DNA from: Thermoplasmata archaeon | GTDB lineage: Archaea > Thermoplasmatota > Thermoplasmata > Lutacidiplasmatales > UBA184 | Reading direction: 5' to 3' | Assembly (NCBI GenBank): GCA_030038895.1 | Contig: JASHQX010000002.1 | Coordinates: 1 to 41,954, forward strand | DNA length: 41,954 bases | Part shown: piece after piece, positions 1 through 10,342 of the stretch | How the letters are laid out: the number at the start of each line of letters is the position of its first letter | Numbering within the stretch: position 1 is the stretch's first letter | Position numbers and translations under genes: made by a program | The notes under the pieces: generated by a model | What the model saw: only the letters and a program-made list of their open reading frames with translations | Databases searched by the model: none | What the model was told of the DNA's origin: nothing

Positions 1-1355
1 GGGAGATTCTGCACTCGTATACGAAGGAAGAGGCGATCCTCGAGGCGAAGCGGTGCATCCAGTGCCGTCGGCCTTGGTGCGTCGAGGCCTGTCCCATCAC
101 GCAGGACTGCCGCGAGTACATGCGGCTCATCGCCGCGAACGACTTTGACAAGGCAGCCGAGGTCACGCTGCAAGACAACCCTCTCGCAACCTGCCTGTGC
201 AAGGTCTGCTACCACTACTGCGAGGACGCTTGCGTGGTGAAGAAAAAGGGAGTGCCAGTGGCCATCCGTCAGCTCAAGCGGGCGGCGCTCGACTTCGGAG
301 ACCACGGCACGGTCTATGTTCCGTCGCAGCCCAAACACCAGCGGGTCGCGGTCGTCGGGGCAGGCCCGGCCGGTCTCATGGCCGCCTGGGAGCTCGGGGT
401 ACGTGGGTACTCGGTCACGGTGTTCGAGCAGGAGCCGCGGGTCGGGGGCCTGATGCAGACCATTCCGGCCTATCGGATGACCCAGGAGGACGTCGAGACG
501 GACCGACGGCGGTTCCGGGACCTCGATGTGACATTCGTGGATGGAACGAAGATCGGACGCGACCGACCCCTCGCCGATCTCCTCTCCCGGGACGGCTACC
601 TGGCCGTGTTCGTGGGGATCGGCACTCCCCAGCACCGGACCCTTGGGGTCCCCGGCGAGGATCTGCCGGGGGTACTACCGGCCCTCGATTTCCTCAAGGA
701 CGTCGGTGCAGGGAGGCCGGTCTCGCTCGGCCGAGAGATCGTCGTTATCGGCGGAGGCGATGTGGCGATGGACTCGGTCCGCACCGCCCTTCGGTGTTCG
801 AAGGGGGGCCACGTCACTCTTCTCTACCGGCGCAGCCGCTCGGAGATGCCCGCGGACCCGGAGGAGGTCCACGGCGCGGAGGAGGAAGGAATCCGGTTCG
901 AGTTCCTGCGCAACCCGCTCCGCATCGTCGGTAACGGCCACGTCGAGGGGATTGTTGTGCAGGCGACGGAGCTCGGACCTCCGGATGCCGGAGGTCGACG
1001 GACCCCGGTTCCCGTGCCGGGTTCGGAGACGACGATCCCGTGCGACACGGTCCTCATCGCGGTGGGCCAGCGGGCCGATCTCACCGGTTTCGGGCCCGAG
1101 CTCGATCTGAAGATCGCCTCTCAGGGCTGGCCCGAAGGGAAGGGAGGCGGTTTCGCAACCGCTGTCCCGGGGGTTTTTGCCGCCGGCGGTCGGTCGGTCG
1201 TCTATGCGATGGGGGCAGCGACCGAGGCCGCCAATGCGATCGATGCCTACCTGTCTGAGAAACGCGGCGAGAAACCGGTGCCCCGGCCTAGCCCGTTCGT
1301 CGGCGGGGAGGCGTTCCACCTCCCGCCGGGCTACAATACCCCGATTCGTGTCTAG
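1..1355 (+). CDS. gltD: NAD(P)H-dependent glutamate synthase small subunit-like / GltD-family FAD oxidoreductase, 5' truncated by window edge
   Basis: Frame is open upstream of the listed ATG at 120 (EILHSYTKEEAILEAKRCIQCRRPWCVEACPITQDCREYM...), giving the N-terminal Fe-S cysteine motifs; then VAVVGAGPAGLMAAWEL and VVIGGGDVAMDS dinucleotide-binding motifs. Confidence 0.88.
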   Translation, partial: EILHSYTKEEAILEAKRCIQCRRPWCVEACPITQDCREYMRLIAANDFDKAAEVTLQDNPLATCLCKVCYHYCEDACVVKKKGVPVAIRQLKRAALDFGDHGTVYVPSQPKHQRVAVVGAGPAGLMAAWELGVRGYSVTVFEQEPRVGGLMQTIPAYRMTQEDVETDRRRFRDLDVTFVDGTKIGRDRPLADLLSRDGYLAVFVGIGTPQHRTLGVPGEDLPGVLPALDFLKDVGAGRPVSLGREIVVIGGGDVAMDSVRTALRCSKGGHVTLLYRRSRSEMPADPEEVHGAEEEGIRFEFLRNPLRIVGNGHVEGIVVQATELGPPDAGGRRTPVPVPGSETTIPCDTVLIAVGQRADLTGFGPELDLKIASQGWPEGKGGGFATAVPGVFAAGGRSVVYAMGAATEAANAIDAYLSEKRGEKPVPRPSPFVGGEAFHLPPGYNTPIRV

Positions 1356-1417
1356 TCCCGGACCCCCTTGACCGGGTTGCGCCAAACCTTTTCCCCAGTT
1401 CCTTCCATCTTCCGGCG

Positions 1418-3763
1418 ATGGGAGGTTTTCCTCGCCGGGGGCTTCCCTGGCTCCTCGTCGCAACGGTCGTCGGGGTAGTCCTGAGCCTCTTGCCCTGGGG
1501 CCCCGCGCTCGCGATCGCGTCCTCGACGGCGGGGCTCACTTCCCCGGCCGCGAACGATTCCACCAGTCGGCAGGTCGAGCCGTTGGCGGTCGCGGACTTC
1601 TCTGCGCCCTTTGCCTCGCGCGCCGGATTCTCGCCTGGCTACGCCGGGGAGGTGTCCGACTCCCAGACGGCCACAGCTTCTACGGTCGTGGTAGTCACCT
1701 TCGAGCCGCGGAACGCGACTGCGTTCTTCTCCGCGCCCTCTCCCGGCGTTGCGCCGATGAACCCGACCGGGATCGGCGCACGATTCGGTCTTTCTCCGAC
1801 GCAGTACTCGGAGGTCGAACGCTACTTCGAAGCCGAGGGACTTTCGGTCGTCCGCGCCTGGCCGGACCGGCTCTCACTCACGCTCGAGGGCCCGGCGTCG
1901 GCGGCGGGCGCCGCCTTCGGGACGACGATCCGTTCGGGCCTTTACTCCGGCTCGCCGGTGACTTACCCGGCGACCCCGCCGGAGCTGCCGGCGAGCATCG
2001 AGCCGCTGGTCGGAAGCGTGCTGGGGCTCTCCTCAGGGTTCGACTCGTTCACGATCCCGTTCGACACTTCGCTCTCGCGCGCTGTCTCCGAGCCGTCCCA
2101 AAGTGGCTCAAACGAGGTCACCCCGGCGATCGCACGGGAGATCTACGACCTCTCGGGCCTGTACAACGTCTCGGGATCGTTCCACCCAGCCCTTTCGAAG
2201 GGGATCGCCCTGCTTCTCTGGGGGTACGGCTATGCCCCGTCCGACCTCAACACGTTCTTCAGCCAGGATTACCCATCCAGCTTTCCTGCTCCCACCATCG
2301 ACGCCTACCCGGTTGACGGAGCCCCCCTACCCGGACCGGGAGCGGTGTCGGATCCGTGCAAGGCATCGCAGGAACTGACGCTGGACCTCGAGTGGGCGGG
2401 GTCGATGGCGCCGGGTGCGACCCTCGACGCCGTGTACGCTCCCGAGGGGACCGGCGGGGGGCCGAACGGTTGTTCCCCCTCAGACGCTTCCATGGCCGAC
2501 GCGCTGCACGAGGCGGTCACCCTGCCGGTCGAGGCGGTCTCGATGTCGTTCGGCACTCCCGAGTCGGACAGCTCGGGGCTCGCCGCCTCCTGGCAGGTCT
2601 ACATGTCCGAGGCACTCCAGGAGGGGATCACCCTCCTCGCAGCGACCGGCGACCTGGGAGGGGACGCGTCGGCGAACTGCCAGGGAGGTGCGGCTCCGGA
2701 GTATCCCTCCACTTCTCCCGACGTCCTCGCCGTCGGGGGCACGGATGTCTCGCTCAACTATGGTGTTCTCGGAGGCCTCAACGGGTTCAGCGAGACCGCC
2801 TGGAGCGGCAGCGGGGGTGGCTACTCTAGCCAGTACCCCGCCCCTCAATGGCAGCCGGGGTTCTCCGGTCGAGGAGAGCCGGACGTCGCAGCGAGCGCCG
2901 CCCTGAACTATTTCTACTATAACGGGCAGGCCCTGCAAGGCGCCGGGACGAGCTTCGCGACCCCGCTGTGGGCGGGGCTGATCGCGGAGATGGATTCGAT
3001 CCACGGTTCGCCCTTTGGCCTCATCGCCCCGCGCCTCTACTCGATCGGGAACGCGGAGGCCGCATCCGGGAGCCGGACACCGACCGGCCTCGCCGGCATC
3101 ACCAGCGGTTCCAACTGCGTCGCTTCGGCAGGACCGGGCTGGAACGCGGTGACGGGCTGGGGTTCCCCGCGAGGGCTCAACCTCTATGAGGACTTGACGG
3201 CCACGTTCGTCAACCTCACCGTGTCGGCGACCCCGACCACCGTGTCGCAGGGTGCGACCGTCACGATTTCCGGTCACCTCGCCAACGCGACGAACGGTGC
3301 CCCGATCGCGAACGTGCCGGTATCGGTGTCGCTCGCCTCGACGGTGAACGTCGGGCCGTGCACGGGGGTCTTCGGCTCGGCCACGGCCCTCACGAACGCC
3401 CTCGGGGATCTCTCGCTCTCCGTCGTCGTTCCGGCCTGCTACCTCGGCTCGCACGCGCTCGCCCAGGTCCTCGTCACGTCCGACGGATATTACGGGACGA
3501 ACTCGACCGAGATCGCGATCAACCTCCTCGGCCTCGCCCCGGCGCTGGGATTCCTCGCCGAATTCCCGACGAACGTGGTCTTCTTCGTCGCGATCACTGT
3601 CCTCGCGAGCGTTCTCGGCTACCTTCTCGGACGGGGTCCGCCCGTCCGCCCGTCCACGAGCGAATCACCTTCGGCGGGTCCGGGAGCGGGGTCCCCGCCG
3701 GTTCCGCCCCCCGAACCCCCTTCCACCGGGAACCCCGGCGGCGGGGAGAGCCAAAGCAAATAA
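1418..3763 (+). CDS. Secreted S53 (sedolisin/kumamolisin-like) serine-carboxyl peptidase with propeptide, C-terminal Ig-like region and C-terminal TM anchor
   Basis: ELTLDLEWAGSMAPGA (Glu/Asp catalytic segment), TGDLGGDAS, GAGTSFATPLWAGL (GTS serine motif); N-terminal signal-like segment; C-terminal VVFFVAITVLASVLGYLLG TM followed by Pro/Ser/Gly-rich tail. Confidence 0.88.
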   Translation: MGGFPRRGLPWLLVATVVGVVLSLLPWGPALAIASSTAGLTSPAANDSTSRQVEPLAVADFSAPFASRAGFSPGYAGEVSDSQTATASTVVVVTFEPRNATAFFSAPSPGVAPMNPTGIGARFGLSPTQYSEVERYFEAEGLSVVRAWPDRLSLTLEGPASAAGAAFGTTIRSGLYSGSPVTYPATPPELPASIEPLVGSVLGLSSGFDSFTIPFDTSLSRAVSEPSQSGSNEVTPAIAREIYDLSGLYNVSGSFHPALSKGIALLLWGYGYAPSDLNTFFSQDYPSSFPAPTIDAYPVDGAPLPGPGAVSDPCKASQELTLDLEWAGSMAPGATLDAVYAPEGTGGGPNGCSPSDASMADALHEAVTLPVEAVSMSFGTPESDSSGLAASWQVYMSEALQEGITLLAATGDLGGDASANCQGGAAPEYPSTSPDVLAVGGTDVSLNYGVLGGLNGFSETAWSGSGGGYSSQYPAPQWQPGFSGRGEPDVAASAALNYFYYNGQALQGAGTSFATPLWAGLIAEMDSIHGSPFGLIAPRLYSIGNAEAASGSRTPTGLAGITSGSNCVASAGPGWNAVTGWGSPRGLNLYEDLTATFVNLTVSATPTTVSQGATVTISGHLANATNGAPIANVPVSVSLASTVNVGPCTGVFGSATALTNALGDLSLSVVVPACYLGSHALAQVLVTSDGYYGTNSTEIAINLLGLAPALGFLAEFPTNVVFFVAITVLASVLGYLLGRGPPVRPSTSESPSAGPGAGSPPVPPPEPPSTGNPGGGESQSK

Positions 3764-3785
3764 CTCGGTCCTCGCTGGCGGCGCC

Positions 3786-5312
3786 GTGCCCGGTGCAGCG
3801 GGGGAGGCGCCGGACGGTGGGGCGTCGGTCAGCCTTTCCGGCCCTGAGCGTTCGGTCCTCGAGGCATTGCGAATCGCTTCCGACCTTCCGGTCGAGGAGG
3901 AGGAGCTTGCGGCCCGTCTCGGACTCGGGCTCGACTCGGTCCGGGGGAGCCTCCAGCGTCTAAGGTCGAAGCATCTCGTCGTGCTCGAGGAGGAGCATTT
4001 GACGGATCGCGAGCTGACCGAACGCGGTACAGAAGCCTTGCGTCAAGGGCTTCCGGAGCGCCGGTTTCTCGATGCGCTGAACCGGCACGGGGGCCGGTTG
4101 ACGCCCGAGGAAGCGGCGACCGAAGGGCTCAGCGAGGACGAACGCTCGGCCGCGATCGGGATTCTGCGACGGCGGGGCCTTCTGGACGAGGGCCTGCCCT
4201 TCCGCCTCCGCAAGCCCGGCGAGTCCGATTCGACGCTCCTCCCGGAGGAGGTCATCCTGAAGCAGATCGCGAACAGCGAGGGGGAGATCGACCCGGCGAT
4301 CTTTGCGGTGCTCGAGCGGCGAGGGCTCGTCCGGGAGGTCCACCATTCCGTGAAGCGCTGGGCGCCGTCGGAAGAGGGCCGGCGGCTCCCGCTCGCTCCG
4401 GCGGGCGAAGCCTTGCTCGGCGCTCTGACACCGGCGTTGCTCGCTTCGGGAGCGTGGCAGACGAGATCGTTCCGTCCCTACGATGTGCGCGCAGCGGTGC
4501 CGTACCTGACCGGGGCGCGGCCGAATCCGTACGTTGCCTGGCTCGAGGAATTCGAAGAGATTCTAATCGGCCTCGGGTTCGAACAAGCGGAGGGGCCGCT
4601 CCTCGAGACCGAGTTCTGGAACAACGACGTGCTGTTCATGCCACAGGACCACCCGGCCCGTTCGATCCACGACGCCCTGTCGGTGGAGGGGGTCACGGGC
4701 CACCCACCGGCTGCAGACCTATTGGCGCGGGTCGCCTCCGTCCACGAAGGCCGAGCTCTCCCTGGCGAAACGCAGCCACTCGGCCCGGGATGGCCGGGTC
4801 GGTACGACCCGGCGATCGCAGCCCGTCCGGTCCTGAGGACCCAGACGACGGCGGTGTCCGCCCGGTTCCTCGCCCGTCATCCCACGCCCCCCTTTCGGAT
4901 GTTCTCCCTCGATCGCAACTTCCGGCGGGAGGCGGTGGATGCGAAGCACCACATCGAATTCGCCCAGTGCGAGGGGATCATCGGCGAAGAGGGAATGACG
5001 ATCCGGCACCTCGTCGGGGTCTTCCGTGCCGCGGCGGAGGCGATCGGGATCCGGGAGCTCAAAATCCGCCCAAGCTACTTTCCCTTCACGGAGCCGTCGA
5101 TCGAGGGGTACGTACGCCACCCGCGACTCGGGTGGATGGAGATCTTCCCCGGGGGCCTCTTCCGACCCGAGGTCGTTCGGCCCCTCGGGATTGACGTGCC
5201 GGTCATCGCGTGGGGGATCGGGGTCGGACGGCTCGCGCTCGTAGCACTCGGAGTGAACGATCTCCGGGAGATGTTCACCGGGGACCTCGCGAGCCTCGAG
5301 GGAGGCGGGTAA
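3786..5312 (+). CDS. pheS: Phenylalanyl-tRNA synthetase alpha subunit
   Basis: N-terminal winged-helix region; class II motifs LLETEFWNNDVLFMPQDHPAR, TQTTAVSAR, FSLDRNFRREAVDAKHHIEFAQCEG, GIGVGRLAL; adjacent to pheT. Confidence 0.95.
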   Translation: MPGAAGEAPDGGASVSLSGPERSVLEALRIASDLPVEEEELAARLGLGLDSVRGSLQRLRSKHLVVLEEEHLTDRELTERGTEALRQGLPERRFLDALNRHGGRLTPEEAATEGLSEDERSAAIGILRRRGLLDEGLPFRLRKPGESDSTLLPEEVILKQIANSEGEIDPAIFAVLERRGLVREVHHSVKRWAPSEEGRRLPLAPAGEALLGALTPALLASGAWQTRSFRPYDVRAAVPYLTGARPNPYVAWLEEFEEILIGLGFEQAEGPLLETEFWNNDVLFMPQDHPARSIHDALSVEGVTGHPPAADLLARVASVHEGRALPGETQPLGPGWPGRYDPAIAARPVLRTQTTAVSARFLARHPTPPFRMFSLDRNFRREAVDAKHHIEFAQCEGIIGEEGMTIRHLVGVFRAAAEAIGIRELKIRPSYFPFTEPSIEGYVRHPRLGWMEIFPGGLFRPEVVRPLGIDVPVIAWGIGVGRLALVALGVNDLREMFTGDLASLEGGG

Positions 5313-5314
5313 TC

Positions 5315-7009
5315 GTGCCGCAGAGCGTGCTCTCGCTCGAGCGAGTGCTCTCGCTCCTGCCAGTCCGGGTCACGGACTCCGCCCTCGACGACCTCCTCTT
5401 CGCCTCCAAGGCCGAGATCGATGCGCGGGAGGGGGACGCGCTGACGCTCTCTGTGACGCCGGACCGCCTCGATCTCCTGTCGGAGGGCGGGCTCGCTCTC
5501 TACCTCGCCGGCGTTCTTGAGGTCGCCCACGGCCTCCCGGCCACCGCTCCGAAGTCGCCCACCTCCCCACCGCCCCGGATCGACTGCGACCCGTCGGTCG
5601 ACCGCCTGCGTCCGTGGATCGCCGCGGCGCTCGTCCGGTCGCCCACCGACGCGGGAATCGACGTCGGTACCCTCGCCGAGGCGATCCGGTTCCAGGAGTT
5701 GCTTCACGCGTCGATCGGGCGGGACCGCCGAGCGGCGAGCCTTGGGATCTATCCCTGGGAACGGGTCAACCCCCCGATTCGGTACTCCGAGGAACCCCTC
5801 TCGGAGGTCCGCTTCGTCCCGCTCGACGCCGAGGAGGAAATGACCGGCGAGCGGTTCTTCGCTGGACACCCGCTTGCCGCGCGGTACGGGGCCTACGGAC
5901 GTCTCGGGGACCGGTGCCTCGTCCTGCGAGACCGCGATGGGGTGATCTTGAGCCTTCCTCCGGTGCTGAATAGCCGGGCCGCCGGCGAGGCCCGGGTCGG
6001 CGACCGGATCCTTCTCCTCGAATCGACTGGGACCCTCGAACGCACGGTGCGGGAGACCCTCAGCCTCCTCCTCGTGGTGTTCGCTTCTCACGGCTGGACG
6101 ATCGAGCCGGTCGAGGTCCACCGACCCGACCGGCCGGTCGACCCTGGTCGGTCGATCGTCGAGCCACGGACCATCGACCTCCCTTCTACGCTGGTGAGAG
6201 AGGTCTCGGGCGAGACGCTTTCGGCTGCCGAGATCGAGCGTCGCTTGAGCCGGACCCGGCTTAACGCCCGGCCCCACGAAGGCGGCTGGAAGGTCGCGGT
6301 CCCTCCGTGGCGACCGGACCTCCAGACCCCGATCGATGTGGTCGAGGATGTGGTGATCGCGGCTGCGATCCCCGCGGAACGAGGTATTGTTCCGCCAAGC
6401 CGGACCCTGGGACGCCGGCTACCCGAGGTCCGGCTCCGGAGGACGGTCGCGGGATATCTGCTCGGGCTCGGCTTCGCGGCACCCCACACTCCGCTTCTCG
6501 TCTCCGAGGCGAGCGTGGCGCGGGTGACCGGGGCCGATCCGATCCGGCTTCGGAACCCGGTCTCGAGCGAGTTCGCCTACGTACGGGACCGACTGCTCCT
6601 CTCCCACCTCGACCTCCTCGCGCGCAATACCCGTCGCTCCTATCCCCAGCGGTTCGCGGAGGTCGCTCCCGTGGTCATCCGAGATCCCGCAGAGGAGACC
6701 GGCGGAAGGACATCGTACCACGCGAGCCTCGTCCTCGCCTCCGAGTCGGCCGGGTTCGCCGACGGAGCCGCGATCGCCGACTACCTCCTGCGCCGGCTCG
6801 ACGTCGGGGGGGTGCGGGAGCCGGCCGAGATCCCGGCGACGATCCCGGGCCGAGCGGCCCGGTACCGGGTCGCCGGGGAGGCGGTCGGGGAAGTCGGGGA
6901 GATCCAACCGCGGATCCTCTTCGAGATCGGCGTCCCGGTGCCGACCGTATGGGCGGAGATTGACCTCACGGCACTCGGGCCGTTCCTCCTCCGCCACGAC
7001 ACTCCTTAA
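5315..7009 (+). CDS. pheT: Phenylalanyl-tRNA synthetase beta subunit
   Basis: Starts at GTG 5315, 2 nt after the pheS stop (the listed ORF start 5210 overlaps pheS); B5-like region VPPWRPDLQTPIDVVEDVVIAAA, RLRNPVSSEFAYVRDRLLLSHL. Confidence 0.93.
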   Translation: MPQSVLSLERVLSLLPVRVTDSALDDLLFASKAEIDAREGDALTLSVTPDRLDLLSEGGLALYLAGVLEVAHGLPATAPKSPTSPPPRIDCDPSVDRLRPWIAAALVRSPTDAGIDVGTLAEAIRFQELLHASIGRDRRAASLGIYPWERVNPPIRYSEEPLSEVRFVPLDAEEEMTGERFFAGHPLAARYGAYGRLGDRCLVLRDRDGVILSLPPVLNSRAAGEARVGDRILLLESTGTLERTVRETLSLLLVVFASHGWTIEPVEVHRPDRPVDPGRSIVEPRTIDLPSTLVREVSGETLSAAEIERRLSRTRLNARPHEGGWKVAVPPWRPDLQTPIDVVEDVVIAAAIPAERGIVPPSRTLGRRLPEVRLRRTVAGYLLGLGFAAPHTPLLVSEASVARVTGADPIRLRNPVSSEFAYVRDRLLLSHLDLLARNTRRSYPQRFAEVAPVVIRDPAEETGGRTSYHASLVLASESAGFADGAAIADYLLRRLDVGGVREPAEIPATIPGRAARYRVAGEAVGEVGEIQPRILFEIGVPVPTVWAEIDLTALGPFLLRHDTP

Positions 7010-7032
7010 TACGCCGTCCCGGTCGCGCCCCC

Positions 7033-8712
7033 ATGTCGCGGCCGCGTCGGCGGACGACCCCGAGGTCGGGCCGGGCGCGATGGAATGCCGAGGCGGCCCG
7101 GGCTCTCGGCCCCCGCAAGGGGGGCGGCAAGGTTCCGCTGCTGGTGGAACCCTTTGAGGAGTCCGAATCCACGTTCCTCGAGCAGATCGGATTTCCCGGT
7201 CAGCCGCCATTCACTCGGGGCATCCATCCGACGATGTACCGCGGTCGGTTCTGGACGTTCCGGCAGTACTCCGGCTTCGGGAGTGCGAAGGCGACCAACC
7301 AGCGGTTCCACTTCCTCCTTAAAGGGGGTCAGACGGGGCTCTCGGTCGCGTTCGATCTCCCGACGCAGAACGGCTACGATTCCGATCACGAGCGGGCCCG
7401 GGGGGAGGTCGGACGCTGCGGCGTGCCGATCGCCTCGCTCGGCGACATGCGCACGCTGCTCGAGGACATCCCCCTCGACCGGGCGACGGTCTCGATGACG
7501 ATCAACGCGACCGCCCCGATCCTGCTCGCTCTCCTGGTCGCGGTCGCGGAGGAGAACGGAGTCCCACGCGCCCGCCTGGGCGGCACCGTGCAGAATGATA
7601 TCCTGAAGGAGTACGTGGCGCGAGGGACGTACATCTACCCTCCCGGGCCCTCGCTCCGCCTCGCCACCGACCTGATCGCGTTCGCGACCGCCGAGATGCC
7701 GCAGTGGAACTACATCTCGGTCTCGGGCTACCACATGCGCGAGGCCGGCGCGACCGCGGTCCAGGAGGTCGCGTTCACCCTTGCCAACGCAATCGCGTAT
7801 GTCCGGGCGGTGCGCGAGCGGGGCCTTGATCTCGACGAGTTTCTCCCGCGCCTCTCGTTCTTCTTCTCCGCCGACCGGAACTTCCTCGAGGAGGTCGCGA
7901 AGTTCCGCGCGGCGCGCCGTCTCTGGGCGAAGATCGTCAGTGAGACGTTCGGAGCGAAGTCGGCCCGCTCGAAGCAGTTGCGGTTCCATACCCAGACGGC
8001 CGGCTCGAGCCTGACCGCCCAGCAGCCCGAGCTTAACGTCGTCCGGACCACTCTCGAGGCTCTCTCCGCGGTGCTCGGCGGGACGCAGTCGCTCCACACG
8101 AACGCGCTCGACGAGGCGCTCGGGCTTCCGACCGAGTCGTCCGCCCGACTCGCGCTCCGGACCCAGCAGATCCTCGCCGAGGAGTCCGGCGTGACCTCGA
8201 CAGTCGACCCCCTCGGAGGAGCGTACGAGATCGAGTACCTGACCGACCGCATCCAGTCCCAGGCCGAGGAGTACCTCGCACGGATCGAGTCGATGGGCGG
8301 GGCGATCGTGGCGATCGAGCGGGGGTTCTTCGCTTCCGAGATCGCGCGGGAGGCCTACCGCGTGGCTCGGGCGCGGGAGCGCAAGGAGGAGACCGTAGTC
8401 GGGGTGAACGACTTCACCGAGGGAAACCCGGGGTTCACGTTTTTCCCCGAACGCGGTGGGAGGGGCGCCGAGTTCCAACGGATCACCTCGGCCGAGGAAC
8501 GCCGTCAGATCGAGCGGGTGAGACGGTGGCGGGAACTTCGAGTCCAGTCGAAGGCGACCGCGGCGCTCGAGCGGCTCTCCGCCGCGACGGAGGCCGGCAA
8601 GAACGTCATGCCGTATGTCCTCAAGGCCATTGGCGCCGGCTGCACGCTCGGCGAGATCGCGGACGTCTGGAGGGGACTGTTCGGCGAGCAGCCGGCGTCC
8701 CGTGCCTACTAG
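7033..8712 (+). CDS. mcmA1: Methylmalonyl-CoA mutase large subunit (catalytic domain without B12 domain)
   Basis: PTMYRGRFWTFRQYSGFG, GLSVAFDLPTQNGYDSDH, GTVQNDILKEYVARGTYIYPPGPSLR, TAGSSLTAQQPELNVVRTTLEALSAVLGGTQSLHTNALDEAL. Confidence 0.95.
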   Translation: MSRPRRRTTPRSGRARWNAEAARALGPRKGGGKVPLLVEPFEESESTFLEQIGFPGQPPFTRGIHPTMYRGRFWTFRQYSGFGSAKATNQRFHFLLKGGQTGLSVAFDLPTQNGYDSDHERARGEVGRCGVPIASLGDMRTLLEDIPLDRATVSMTINATAPILLALLVAVAEENGVPRARLGGTVQNDILKEYVARGTYIYPPGPSLRLATDLIAFATAEMPQWNYISVSGYHMREAGATAVQEVAFTLANAIAYVRAVRERGLDLDEFLPRLSFFFSADRNFLEEVAKFRAARRLWAKIVSETFGAKSARSKQLRFHTQTAGSSLTAQQPELNVVRTTLEALSAVLGGTQSLHTNALDEALGLPTESSARLALRTQQILAEESGVTSTVDPLGGAYEIEYLTDRIQSQAEEYLARIESMGGAIVAIERGFFASEIAREAYRVARARERKEETVVGVNDFTEGNPGFTFFPERGGRGAEFQRITSAEERRQIERVRRWRELRVQSKATAALERLSAATEAGKNVMPYVLKAIGAGCTLGEIADVWRGLFGEQPASRAY

Positions 8713-8728
8713 TTCCCGGGGGGAAACG

Positions 8729-9124
8729 ATGCAGCTGGACCACGTGGGCATCGCGGTCGGGGACCTTAAGCGGGCCACCGAGCGCTGGCAACTTCTCCTG
8801 GGAGGTTCGGCGTCTGCGCCCGAGGAGGTTCCGTCGAACGGGGTGCGGGTCTGCTTCCTCGCGGCCGGCGCGACGCACATCGAGCTCCTCGAGCCGCTGG
8901 GGCCTGAGTCGACTATCGCGAAATTCCTCGAGAAGCGTGGCGAGGGGATCCACCACCTCGCGTTCGCGGTCACGAACGTCGACCGGACGCTCGCAGAGCT
9001 CGCCGCCCGCGGGGAGCGAGTCATCGACCGGACGGGCCGCCCGGGCTCGCGGGGGCGTCGGGTCGGTTTCGCGCACCCTGCCGCGTTCGGTGGTGTCCTG
9101 GTCGAGTTCGTGGAGGTCCCATGA
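8729..9124 (+). CDS. mce: Methylmalonyl-CoA epimerase (VOC family)
   Basis: MQLDHVGIAVGDLKRATERW...HIELLEPLGPESTIAKFLEKRGEGIHHLAFAV; directly downstream of the mutase gene; ATG at 8729. Confidence 0.93.
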   Translation: MQLDHVGIAVGDLKRATERWQLLLGGSASAPEEVPSNGVRVCFLAAGATHIELLEPLGPESTIAKFLEKRGEGIHHLAFAVTNVDRTLAELAARGERVIDRTGRPGSRGRRVGFAHPAAFGGVLVEFVEVP

Positions 9125-10335
9125 GCCGCATCGCCTCGGTGGACCTCGACCCGATCTACGATAGTCGGGGCCGGCTCACGGTCGAGGCAACGATTGTCCT
9201 GGATTCGGGGGCTCGCGGGCGGGCCGGGGCACCGAGCGGCGCGAGCACGGGAGCGCACGAGGTCGTCGCCTTCCCTGCCGGCGGAGTGCCGGACGCCCTC
9301 GTCGCGTTCCGCGGCCGGCTCGCACCGGCGCTCAACGGCGTGGAGGTCTCCGATTTCATGGCCGTCGACCGGATCCTCCACGAGGTCGATGGCACGCCGA
9401 ACTTCGCCCGGATTGGAGGGAACCCGGCGACCGCGGTCTCGGTTGCGAGCGCGCTCGCACTGGGGGAGGAAACGCACCGGCCGCTCTGGAAGGTCCTAGC
9501 CCGCCCCGGGATCGACGGTTCGCGCTTCCCGGGGATCGTAGGCAACTGCCTGAACGGCGGCCGCCACGCGATCGGCGGACCCGACATCCAGGAGTTCATC
9601 GCCTACGCCGAGGAACCGCGCCCGGCGGACTCGATCCGTGCCGCCGTCCGCGTCCACGAACTGCTCGGCGCGGAGCTGCACCGGCGGTACCCGAAGGCCG
9701 CCCTCGGCCGAGGCGACGAAGGCGGGTGGGTCGCGGCGATCGGGAACGTCGAGGCGCTCGAGCTTCTCAGCGAGGCGTGTGCCAAGGCCCGGGACGAGCT
9801 CCACCTTTCCGTCCACCCCGGCCTCGACCTCGCGGCGAGCGAATTCTTCACCGACGGCCGGTACCGCTACAAGGAACAGACCCTTGACGCCGAGGGCCAA
9901 GAGACGTTCGTCGCCCGGCTCGTCGATCGGTACGGCCTAAAATACGTCGAGGACCCGTTCGACCAGGAGGCGTTCGAGTCGTTCGCCCACCTAACCCGTG
10001 CGGTCGGCGACCGCACGCTCATCGTGGGGGACGATCTGTATTGCACGAACGTCGACCGCCTCCGCCGCGGGATCGACCATCGTTCCACCAATGCGGTCCT
10101 CATCAAGGTCAACCAGATCGGGACCCTGACCGATACGCTCGCGGCGGTCGATCTCGCGGGGGCGAACGCCCTCGCGACCGTCACGTCCCACCGCTCGGGG
10201 GAGGTACCGGAGGGATGGCTCGCCCACGTCGCGGTCGGAACGGGGGCCCGGGGGTTGAAATGCGGGGTCCTCGGCGGAGAGCGGGTGGCAAAGCTAAATG
10301 AACTCCTGCGGCTCGGCCGCGCCACGCAACCCTAG
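9121..10335 (+). CDS. eno: Enolase (phosphopyruvate hydratase)
   Basis: YDSRGRLTVEATI, GASTGAHE, YVEDPFDQEAFESFA, LIKVNQIGTLTDT, SHRSGE; 4-nt ATGA overlap with mce. Confidence 0.95.
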   Translation: MSRIASVDLDPIYDSRGRLTVEATIVLDSGARGRAGAPSGASTGAHEVVAFPAGGVPDALVAFRGRLAPALNGVEVSDFMAVDRILHEVDGTPNFARIGGNPATAVSVASALALGEETHRPLWKVLARPGIDGSRFPGIVGNCLNGGRHAIGGPDIQEFIAYAEEPRPADSIRAAVRVHELLGAELHRRYPKAALGRGDEGGWVAAIGNVEALELLSEACAKARDELHLSVHPGLDLAASEFFTDGRYRYKEQTLDAEGQETFVARLVDRYGLKYVEDPFDQEAFESFAHLTRAVGDRTLIVGDDLYCTNVDRLRRGIDHRSTNAVLIKVNQIGTLTDTLAAVDLAGANALATVTSHRSGEVPEGWLAHVAVGTGARGLKCGVLGGERVAKLNELLRLGRATQP

Positions 10336-10342
10336 GTGAGCG

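Noticed and set aside
5075-6277. 400-aa minus-strand ORF antisense to pheS/pheT
   Set aside because: Overlaps confidently identified pheS and pheT; low-complexity composition without motifs
7006-9477. 823-aa minus-strand ORF antisense to mcmA1, mce and part of eno
   Set aside because: Arg/Asp/Glu/Gly-rich antisense translation typical of GC-rich coding DNA; the opposite strand has clear, conserved genes
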